Shown here: in pieces, positions 1 to 5,066 of the stretch
How the letters are laid out: every line of letters begins with the position of its first letter
Numbering within the stretch: the stretch's first letter is position 1
Assembly (NCBI GenBank): GCA_027083475.1
Contig: JALWON010000090.1
Location: 1-7,304, forward strand
Length of the DNA: 7,304 bases
From: Sulfurimonas sp.
GTDB lineage: Bacteria > Campylobacterota > Campylobacteria > Campylobacterales > Sulfurimonadaceae
Direction of reading: 5' to 3'
Position numbers and translations under genes: made by a program
The notes under the pieces: generated by a model
Told to the model about the DNA's origin: nothing
What the model saw: only the letters and a program-made list of their open reading frames with translations
Database searches by the model: none

Positions 1-266
1 GATTTAGAAGCCTATACATCCACTGAAAATTTGAAAAATTATGTTGAAAAAGTGATTATTGGATATGGACAGAAATATGAAATTAATTTTACTTGATTAC
101 TTATCAGTTAGGAGTAGGGGGATTGTTAAAGTTTAAAAAAATGTGGAAGGCTTTAAAAGAGGGAGATTATAAAGAAGCTTACATACAAGCTTTAGATAGT
201 CGTTGGGCGGAACAGACTCCAAATAGGGCGAAGAAATTGGCTAAGGTTTTTTTGGGTTATGTTTAG
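1..266 (+). pseudogene. Phage T4-type lysozyme (GH24), C-terminal part, frameshifted and cut by window edge
   Basis: The last 60 codons (frame of 87-266, TAG at 264-266) read ...ITYQLGVGGLLKFKKMWKALK... and SRWAEQTPNRAKKLAKVF. This is the C-terminal signature of T4-type phage lysozymes (T4 has SRWYNQTPNRAKRV), muramidases that cleave the MurNAc-GlcNAc bond of peptidoglycan. Upstream, that frame has several stops. The frame starting at base 1 is open for 31 codons (DLEAYTSTENLKNYVEKV...) and stops at 94-96. Adding one T to the TTTT run at 87-90 fuses the two frames into one protein, with spacing between DLEA and ITYQLG close to that between DVDA and INMVFQ in T4 lysozyme. I therefore read it as one gene with a single-base loss, either genuine decay or a homopolymer sequencing error. 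The catalytic N-terminus lies outside the window. An ATG at 141 could start only a 41-residue fragment lacking the active site. The family call on the last 60 codons is firm; the link to the first frame is inference. Confidence 0.7.
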
Positions 267-292
267 GATTTTTATAAAATTCACTATGTCCA

Positions 293-330
293 TATTATGA
301 CCACGATTGCTGTCACTTGCAGTCATAATA
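293..330. repeat. Perfect 9-bp inverted repeat with 20-bp spacer
   Basis: TATTATGAC at 293-301 is matched by its reverse complement GTCATAATA at 322-330. It lies between the lysozyme remnant and the tRNA fragment. It could be a weak hairpin or an arm site for a recombinase or excisionase at the end of the integrated element. The sequence alone does not decide, and no T-run follows, so an intrinsic terminator is unlikely. Confidence 0.45.
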
Positions 331-338
331 GCTTTAAA

Positions 339-357
339 ACCCCAATAAATAGGGGGT
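339..357 (+). terminator. Short GC hairpin, possible weak terminator
   Basis: ACCCC (339-343) can pair with GGGGT (353-357) around a 9-nt loop. It sits about 70 bp after the lysozyme stop and just before the tRNA fragment. The stem is short and the following bases (gtatcttatc) are not a clean U-run, so termination is only possible. A second C/G-rich patch, CCCCTATATTAGG, lies just after the tRNA fragment at 421-433. Confidence 0.25.
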
Positions 358-369
358 GTATCTTATCTA

Positions 370-411
370 ATAACGGAGTGGTCATGTGTTCGAGTCACAT
401 AGGACCAACCA
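370..411 (+). other. Orphan tRNA 3' fragment (anticodon NAU type), probable attachment site scar
   Basis: The stretch has the exact layout of a tRNA 3' part: loop end ATAA (370-373), anticodon-stem 3' strand CGGAG (374-378), variable TGGTC (379-383), T-stem ATGTG (384-388), T-loop TTCGAGT (389-395), paired T-stem CACAT (396-400), acceptor AGGACCA (401-407), discriminator A (408) and CCA (409-411). The 5' half is absent: no D-arm precedes it, and 362-366 (CTTAT) cannot pair with CGGAG. The loop end implies an anticodon ending in AU, so the donor tRNA is isoleucine (GAU or CAU) or methionine (CAU). Such 3' duplicates are left by tyrosine-recombinase elements that integrate in tRNA genes and start crossover in the anticodon loop. 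The orientation puts the element to the left and native chromosome to the right. The intact tRNA should lie at the other end, outside the window. Confidence 0.75.
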
Positions 412-434
412 CTTAACAATCCCCTATATTAGGT

Positions 435-460
435 ACTTTTAAAGAATTTTATTTAAAAGT
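435..460. repeat. Perfect 9-bp inverted repeat upstream of the fic promoter
   Basis: ACTTTTAAA (435-443) and TTTAAAAGT (452-460) are perfect inverted copies around an 8-bp spacer, ending 22 bp before the likely -35 at 483. The position suits a repressor or activator operator for the fic promoter. The arms are A+T only except for one G-C pair in a very A+T-rich region, so chance symmetry is a real alternative. Confidence 0.4.
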
Positions 461-482
461 TTCAATAATTTATTTCAACAAA

Positions 483-512
483 TTGTTTTTAAATTGTAAA
501 TTGTGCTATAAT
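483..512 (+). promoter_or_regulatory. Extended -10 sigma70-type promoter for the leader frame and fic
   Basis: A perfect TATAAT (507-512) is preceded by TGC (504-506), giving the extended -10 form TGnTATAAT. A TTGTTT (483-488) sits at an 18-bp spacing as a -35. Transcription would start near 519-520, about 20 bases before the ATG at 541. This is the best-formed promoter in the window, and it serves a frame that is now interrupted. Confidence 0.7.
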
Positions 513-540
513 GCAGTCACGATAAAAAGGAGGAAGCATT

Positions 541-660
541 ATGTCAATCATAGATAAAATAGAACGACAAATAAATGCTTGAGCTATTGATAAAGTAGTA
601 CCTTTCTCCTATATTCAATAAGTAAATAAACTCGATAGTTTTTTGAATGGATTGCAATAA
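541..660 (+). pseudogene. 40-codon reading frame with two in-frame stops, abutting fic
   Basis: AAGGAGG (527-533) with 7-nt spacing before the ATG at 541 is an ideal ribosome-binding site. The frame reads MSIIDKIERQINA, then TGA (580-582), AIDKVVPFSYIQ, then TAA (619-621), VNKLDSFLNGLQ, and TAA (658-660). The next base begins the ATG of fic in the same frame. Good start signals with protein-like segments on both sides of the stops suggest a small gene that has decayed, with an internal deletion possible. Alternatives are a 13-residue leader peptide, or UGA recoding of codon 14 as Trp, which would still leave the TAA. I do not recognise the family. fic itself has only a weak TGGA (648-651) upstream, so it may have relied on ribosomes from this frame, and the stops may lower its translation. 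Confidence 0.45.
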
Positions 661-1629
661 ATGAGTTATCAACCACCGTTTACAATCACTACTAAAATAA
701 TTGACCTCATTAGTCAGATAAGCTTACATGTTGGAAAACTAGAAGCTATTGACTCTAAAACTACATTACCATTACTAAGAAAAATTAATCAAATTAGAAC
801 TATTACAGGGACACTCCAGATAGAGGGAAGTACTCTTGATGAAGAGAAAATTACTGCACTAATCGAGGGTAAAAGAGTTTTAGGTAAAGTTGATGAAATT
901 GCAGAAGCAAATGGTGCTATTGCTTTATATAAACAACTTGGAGACTTAGATTACAAAGATGAACGAGAGCTTTTAAAATCACATAAAATTTTGATGGATG
1001 GGCTTTTAAAAAAAGCTGGAACTTACAGAACAACTAATGTCGGAGTAGGTGGTAGAGATGGTGTTGTTCATGTAGCCCCTCCAAGTGGACAAATTCCAGA
1101 GCTGATGGGTGATTTGTTTCACTGGCTGGGTACAACAGATGCTCACCCTCTCATTGTCAGTAGTGCATTTCATTATGAGTTTGAATTTATTCATCCCTTT
1201 ATAGATGGAAATGGAAGAATGGGTAGATTTTGGCAGAGCTTGATTCTTTATAACTGGAACAATTATTTTAGTGTTATCCCTATAGAAAGTATTATTAGAG
1301 ATAAGCAACAAGAGTACTATAAGGTTTTAGAAGAGTGTGGAAGCAATGGTGAAAGTACTCTTTTTATAGAGTTTGCACTAGAGTCCATTTTAGAAGCTAT
1401 AGATAAAGTCGGTAATAAAGTCGGTAATAAAGTCGGTAATCTTACTGAAAATCAACAAATGATACTTAAACAGATTCAAGCTAATAATAAAATATCTGCT
1501 TCAAAACTATCTGGAATTGTAGGTATATCAAAAAGAAAGATTGAAGAGAATCTTGCAAAGTTAAAAGAACAAGGTATTTTAGAGAGAATTGGGGGTACTC
1601 GTGGATATTGGCAAGTTATGGATAGATAA
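661..1629 (+). CDS. fic: Fic family protein, class II (probable AMP-transferase) with C-terminal winged helix
   Basis: Fic proteins transfer AMP (AMPylation), usually from ATP, to a Ser, Thr or Tyr hydroxyl of a target protein in the cytoplasm. The catalytic motif is complete: HPFIDGNGRMGR at residues 178-189, with His178 as base and Asp182 as Mg2+ ligand. The target-binding flap precedes it (VHVAPPSG, 137-144, after YRTTNVGVGG, 122-131). Residues 51-56 (TLQIEG) match the inhibitory (S/T)xxxE(G/N) helix. Its place ahead of the Fic core makes this a class II, self-inhibited enzyme that needs no separate antitoxin. Residues 249-260 are KVGN three times, a linker to a winged-helix domain (about 262-320, ISASKLSGIVGISKRKIEENL). 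The 322-residue length and the MSYQPPFTIT start are usual for the family, and the stop directly before 661 excludes an upstream start. The protein looks intact although its leader frame is broken. The target and DNA site are not deducible. It lies to the right of the attachment scar. Confidence 0.93.
   Translation: MSYQPPFTITTKIIDLISQISLHVGKLEAIDSKTTLPLLRKINQIRTITGTLQIEGSTLDEEKITALIEGKRVLGKVDEIAEANGAIALYKQLGDLDYKDERELLKSHKILMDGLLKKAGTYRTTNVGVGGRDGVVHVAPPSGQIPELMGDLFHWLGTTDAHPLIVSSAFHYEFEFIHPFIDGNGRMGRFWQSLILYNWNNYFSVIPIESIIRDKQQEYYKVLEECGSNGESTLFIEFALESILEAIDKVGNKVGNKVGNLTENQQMILKQIQANNKISASKLSGIVGISKRKIEENLAKLKEQGILERIGGTRGYWQVMDR
1405..1440 (+). repeat. 3 x 12-bp tandem repeat inside fic (KVGN x3)
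   Basis: AAAGTCGGTAAT occurs three times without a mismatch or gap (1405-1416, 1417-1428, 1429-1440), and the two bases before it (AT) continue the period. It encodes KVGNKVGNKVGN between the Fic fold and the winged helix. Because the unit is a multiple of three, slippage would change linker length without breaking the frame. Identity at the nucleotide level suggests recent expansion. Confidence 0.9.
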
Positions 1630-1755
1630 GTGATTGATGAACTAGATGATATTTTACCAATAAGGGATAGCTATAAATATCAACATGATAATACAAAATT
1701 CTTTTGTTTAATGTTTTTAACTGTATCATTCCACTCCCTTTTACATATCCGTTTT

Positions 1756-1815
1756 AGTCCGATGAGAGTCCGACGAATATGAGAAAATTTGATAAAATTC
1801 GACGATAATCGGACT
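1756..1815. repeat. Three AGTCCGA copies: tandem pair plus inverted copy
   Basis: This is the main structure in the 256-bp gap between fic and the phosphomannomutase gene. AGTCCGATGAG (1756-1766) is followed directly by AGTCCGACGAA (1767-1777). An inverted copy, ATCGGACT, lies at 1808-1815, with an inner ATTCG at 1797-1801 facing CGAAT at 1774-1778. A hairpin of 8 bp, an internal loop and 5 bp is possible, followed by TTTTAT. It may be a terminator for fic or a multi-site operator for the downstream gene. The rest of the gap (1630-1755) shows no recognisable gene. Confidence 0.55.
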
Positions 1816-1841
1816 TTTATTGTATTATAAAAACACACTAT

Positions 1842-1880
1842 AAACCTTTTGTCCATGAGATTAGACAAGGTTTGAGGAGA
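1842..1880 (+). promoter_or_regulatory. Leader hairpin and ribosome-binding site of the phosphomannomutase gene
   Basis: AAACC (1842-1846) and TTGTC (1849-1853) can pair with GACAAGGTTT (1864-1873), giving two 5-bp stems with a TT bulge and a 10-nt loop. The hairpin ends next to GAGGAG (1874-1879), which is 6 nt before the ATG at 1886, so the ribosome-binding site stays free. A TATAAA (1839-1844) overlaps the left arm and could be a -10, which would cut the hairpin out of the transcript. If the promoter lies upstream, the hairpin is in the leader. Confidence 0.35.
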
Positions 1881-1885
1881 TTTAA

Positions 1886-3244
1886 ATGAGCATCTACAGA
1901 GAGTACGACATACGTGGTATTTATGAAAAAGAGTTAAATGAAGCGAGTGTTGTTCGCATTGGATATGCACTTGCATCAAAAATAAAGGGTGAGTATGTAG
2001 CTGTTGGGTATGATGCTCGTAGTCACTCTCCGATTTTATTTGAGTACCTTGTTCGTGGTTTAAACGCAGGAGGAAAAAAAGTGCTTGGTATGGGGCTTGT
2101 ACCTACACCAGTGAATTACTTTACTAATTATCAAGAATGGGATGGTGTCATACCATCTGCTTCTGTGATGATTACAGGATCTCATAATCCTAGTGAATAT
2201 AATGGTTTTAAAATAACAGTAGATAAAGCACCTTTTTTTAGTGAAGATATATATGCTTTGGGTCGTGAGTGTGAGGCTATGGATATGCCAACTGAGGTGG
2301 CTCGTGATGTTACTGAGATAGATGCGGTTAAAAGATATGTAGATTTCTTAGTCAATGAATTTGAGCACCTCAAAGGCATGGATACAAAAATAGTCTATGA
2401 CTGTGGTAATGGTGTGGCTGGTGTTGTGACCGAAGATATTTTTTCTCGTTTAGAACTGAGTACAAAAGGCTTGTATGTAGACCCTGATGGTACTTTTCCA
2501 AATCACCATCCAGACCCATCAGACGAGCACAATTTGGAGGATGTAAAAAAATTACTGCAAACAGATGGAGAGATAGCATTTGCTTATGATGGTGATGCTG
2601 ACAGAATAGCAGTCTTAACCCATAAAAATAATATAAAAGGTGACATGATGGCTCTTTTATACTCTATGAAGATGGAGAAACCGACTGTCATTGGTGAAGT
2701 GAAATGTTCTCAAGTAATGTATGATGAGCTTGCCCGTCGAGGTGCAAATGCGATTATGTATAAAACAGGGCACTCAAATTTAAAAGTAAAAATGAAAGAG
2801 ACAAATGCAGACCTTGCTTGTGAAGTGAGTGGGCATGTCTTTTTCAAAAATCGTTATTTTGGGTATGATGATGCGATTTATGGAACACTACGAATGTTAG
2901 AGCTCATTCATGATGGGATTGATCTTGATGCAGAGCTTGCAAAACTCCCACAAGTATTTTCAACAGAAGAAATAAAAGTAGAAACGACGGAAGATCAAAA
3001 ATTTAAAATTATTGAGAGAGTCAAAGAACTACTGCAAAATCCTCCTGCATCGTTTCCAAAAATAAAAGATATTATAGATGTAGATGGTGTAAGAATTAAT
3101 TTTGAAAAAGGGTGGGGACTTGTGCGTGCAAGTAACACAACCCCTGTACTTGTCACACGCTTTGAGTCTACTGTTGCAGCAGAAGCTAAAGTGTATGAAA
3201 AAGCTATTAACGATTTGATTAGCGAGGCAAAAAAGAGTTTATAG
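1886..3244 (+). CDS. algC: Phosphomannomutase/phosphoglucomutase (AlgC/ManB type)
   Basis: This cytoplasmic enzyme interconverts the 6-phosphates and 1-phosphates of mannose or glucose through a phosphoserine intermediate, supplying GDP-mannose and UDP/dTDP-glucose routes to lipopolysaccharide and other surface sugars. All four domains of the alpha-D-phosphohexomutase family are visible: the serine loop TGSHNP (97-102, Ser99 phosphorylated), the Mg2+ loop DGDADR (235-240), the sugar-specificity loop EVSGH (313-317), and the C-terminal phosphate loop RASNTTP (414-420). The EVSGH form and 452-residue length fit dual PMM/PGM enzymes rather than phosphoglucosamine mutase (GlmM). The start is set by GAGGAG 6 nt upstream and the typical opening IYREYDIRG. 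It is flanked by the repeat-rich gap on the left and by a convergent gene only 2 bp away on the right. The gene name is by analogy; substrate preference cannot be read from sequence. Confidence 0.93.
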   Translation: MSIYREYDIRGIYEKELNEASVVRIGYALASKIKGEYVAVGYDARSHSPILFEYLVRGLNAGGKKVLGMGLVPTPVNYFTNYQEWDGVIPSASVMITGSHNPSEYNGFKITVDKAPFFSEDIYALGRECEAMDMPTEVARDVTEIDAVKRYVDFLVNEFEHLKGMDTKIVYDCGNGVAGVVTEDIFSRLELSTKGLYVDPDGTFPNHHPDPSDEHNLEDVKKLLQTDGEIAFAYDGDADRIAVLTHKNNIKGDMMALLYSMKMEKPTVIGEVKCSQVMYDELARRGANAIMYKTGHSNLKVKMKETNADLACEVSGHVFFKNRYFGYDDAIYGTLRMLELIHDGIDLDAELAKLPQVFSTEEIKVETTEDQKFKIIERVKELLQNPPASFPKIKDIIDVDGVRINFEKGWGLVRASNTTPVLVTRFESTVAAEAKVYEKAINDLISEAKKSL

Positions 3245-3246
3245 TC

Positions 3247-4968
3247 TTACCATTTCTTTCCGTGATTGAGCCTTTTAAACTCATTCACACCTATTTTTGT
3301 AAACTTTCCATCAATATATTTAAAACGCATATTGAGTTTTCTTGAACGGTATTTTTTGATTTCATGATTGACTTCTAGGGTGATATTCCCTGGACCAAAG
3401 AGCAGTAACCAATCTTTATTTGGGTCAAGGGAGAGTTCATCTTTGACAATTGTTTGATGTTTCTTCTGTTTGGTAAGGTCTATATAGCCTATCCAGACCT
3501 TTTTCCCTGCTAAAATTTTAAGATTAACTTTGCCTTTGTTGAGTTGGTGTAAACGTTCTTTCTCTTTTTTTCTTTCTGCTATCATGATTTCATGCTTGAC
3601 TAAGATGTCATAGTAGTTCTGGATTGCATTGACATAACGGACAGGTTCACTCCCTCGAGCATAACCATACCTTAGGTGTCTAAAATATTTTTTTTGCTCT
3701 AAAAGTGGGAGAATCTTTTTAATCTCTATCCATGAATTTGGATTTTTGTTAAGTCTTTTTGCTAAAGTTTGTGCATCAAGAACATGCCCATAGCCAATAT
3801 TGTAAGAAGCAAGAATAAATGCCCATCGATTGACACCTTTTATCTCTTTTGGCAGCTTTTCATCAAGTGTTCTCAGATATTTTGCTCCACCAAAAATACT
3901 CTGTTTTGCATCCAGTCTATTCTTTACACCAAGGAGTCGTGCTGTATTGTTTGTGAGCATCATCATACCCCGCACCCCTGTGTAGCTTGTTGCATGTGGA
4001 TTCCAATGAGATTCTTGATAAGAAACGGCAGCTAAAATAATCCAAGGAATATTATATTTTTTTCCCGCTTCTATAAAATATTTTTTATATCGGGGTAAAC
4101 GCTTTTCCATTCGGGTATAAAACATAGATGTGTCATAATAATCAAAAAGTGATAAAAAAGTAAAATACCTTCCTTTTAGCTCTTGCATTTTCCCAGAGTA
4201 TTCAAAAACATTGAGCCATTTATAGAGGGCTTCGTTTAAAGAATCATCACCTTTGCGTAAAACCCAGGCTAAGTATCTATTTTTACGTAAAACAAGTGCA
4301 CGGTTGAGCTTCGGGTAGTATCTTTGACTAATCATAAAAATATTGGAATCAGCAACAGTACAATCAATTTTTCTCTCTTGGGTCATTCTGAGTAGTTGCT
4401 CATTTGAATACTCTATAGTAGTCTTAAAATCAAATCCAGGGACTTGTTGTTTGATGGTGTTGAGTGTGACTTCATAGCTCGTTTCTTTTCCCACCATGAT
4501 AGAGCGATTTTTAAGGTCTTGAATTTTTTTTGGGAATTTTCCTTCGTGTATAAGTTCAGAACTACAGATGAGTTGTTCTTGTACACTGTAGTAAATAGGA
4601 CCAAATTTAAACTCTTTCATTCTTTGAGGTGTTTTTGTGAGTCCTGCCACAGTAATATCACCGATACCTTGTCGGCTTTTTTCGAGGACTTCATTGACAG
4701 TATAGACAACACTGAGATTAAGATCAACACCTATGTGTTTTGCAAATGCTGCAATCAAGTCATACTCAAAACCTGCTTTTTCATCGTTTCCGATATAGTA
4801 GGTTGTAGGTGAATTGAGAATAATAACATCTAAATGTTTTTTCTTTTGGATTTTTTCTAAGAGTGTTAATGGATTCTTTTTTGGTTTTGGATCATCAAAA
4901 AAGAGACCAGCCCAAAGAGAAGGAGTCAATAAAAGTATAAAAAATAGGAAGGAAAAAAGTCTTTGCAT
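3247..4968 (-). CDS. mltF: Lytic murein transglycosylase F (MltF-like) with extra C-terminal domain
   Basis: It cleaves the MurNAc-GlcNAc bond of peptidoglycan in the periplasm, leaving 1,6-anhydro-MurNAc. Residues 1-20 are a signal peptide (hydrophobic core LFSFLFFILLL, likely cut after SLWA); no lipobox cysteine is seen. Residues about 45-270 form a solute-binding protein family 3 domain (NSPTTYYIGND, AGFEYDLIAAFA), the regulatory module of MltF. Residues about 296-460 are the GH23/SLT domain, with catalytic Glu319 in SYQESHWNP, then GVRGMMMLT (331-339) and ASYNIGYGHV (387-396). Residues about 480-573 form an additional domain (KVWIGYID, WLLLFGPGNITLEV, EFKRLNHGKKW) that I read as similar to the RodZ C-terminal DUF4115 fold; E. 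coli MltF ends without it. A Lys/Glu-rich helix (about 460-478) links the two. The start has GAGGT (complement of 4976-4980) 7 nt upstream. It shares a divergent 98-bp region with pyrC. Confidence 0.9.
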   Translation of the reverse strand: MQRLFSFLFFILLLTPSLWAGLFFDDPKPKKNPLTLLEKIQKKKHLDVIILNSPTTYYIGNDEKAGFEYDLIAAFAKHIGVDLNLSVVYTVNEVLEKSRQGIGDITVAGLTKTPQRMKEFKFGPIYYSVQEQLICSSELIHEGKFPKKIQDLKNRSIMVGKETSYEVTLNTIKQQVPGFDFKTTIEYSNEQLLRMTQERKIDCTVADSNIFMISQRYYPKLNRALVLRKNRYLAWVLRKGDDSLNEALYKWLNVFEYSGKMQELKGRYFTFLSLFDYYDTSMFYTRMEKRLPRYKKYFIEAGKKYNIPWIILAAVSYQESHWNPHATSYTGVRGMMMLTNNTARLLGVKNRLDAKQSIFGGAKYLRTLDEKLPKEIKGVNRWAFILASYNIGYGHVLDAQTLAKRLNKNPNSWIEIKKILPLLEQKKYFRHLRYGYARGSEPVRYVNAIQNYYDILVKHEIMIAERKKEKERLHQLNKGKVNLKILAGKKVWIGYIDLTKQKKHQTIVKDELSLDPNKDWLLLFGPGNITLEVNHEIKKYRSRKLNMRFKYIDGKFTKIGVNEFKRLNHGKKW

Positions 4969-4999
4969 TATATATACCTCTATTAGAATTCTTAATACT

Positions 5000-5028
5000 A
5001 TTATACAGAAATTTTATAAGATTACATA
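5000..5028 (-). promoter_or_regulatory. Probable mltF promoter
   Basis: On the minus strand a perfect TATAAT (complement of 5000-5005) lies 31 bp before the mltF ATG. The hexamer at a 17-bp spacing is TATGTA (complement of 5023-5028), a poor -35. It is interleaved with the pyrC promoter on the other strand, so the two could interfere. Confidence 0.5.
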
Positions 5029-5041
5029 ATTTCGCTATAAT
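5013..5041 (+). promoter_or_regulatory. Probable pyrC operon promoter
   Basis: TATAAT at 5036-5041 has TTTATA (5013-5018) 17 bp upstream as a weak -35. Transcription would start near 5048, about 19 bases before the pyrC ATG, so the leader is too short for an attenuator. AGAAGGA (5055-5061), 5 nt before the ATG, is the ribosome-binding site. Confidence 0.55.
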
Positions 5042-5052
5042 TTCTTAAGAAA
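5041..5052. repeat. Perfect 12-bp palindrome over the predicted pyrC start site
   Basis: TTTCTTAAGAAA is identical to its reverse complement. It starts on the last base of the -10 and covers the expected +1. The location suits an operator, but the A+T-rich composition makes a chance palindrome plausible. Confidence 0.4.
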
Positions 5053-5066
5053 ATAGAAGGAAATTT

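Noticed and set aside
141..266. Stand-alone 41-residue gene starting at ATG 141
   Set aside because: It has no ribosome-binding site at a usable distance, and it matches only the C-terminal end of a lysozyme whose frame continues upstream of the ATG.
541..1629. A classical two-gene Fic toxin-antitoxin pair with the leader frame as antitoxin
   Set aside because: The Fic protein carries its own inhibitory motif (TLQIEG, 51-56), and the broken leader frame has no (S/T)xxxE(G/N) motif.
1630..1776. Open frame starting GTG right after the fic stop (VIDELDDILPIRDSYKY...)
   Set aside because: No ribosome-binding site of its own beyond chance, no recognisable family, and it runs into the AGTCCGA repeat block before stopping. 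It could be a decayed remnant but cannot be supported.
1680..1979. Minus-strand 99-codon open frame across the fic-algC gap
   Set aside because: It overlaps the N-terminal coding part of the phosphomannomutase gene and its translation is Cys/His/Ser-rich without domain character; treated as a chance frame.
4444..5029. Plus-strand open frames of 122 and 71 codons opposite mltF
   Set aside because: They are antisense to the strongly supported MltF signal peptide and solute-binding domain, with Phe/Cys-rich composition typical of shadow frames.
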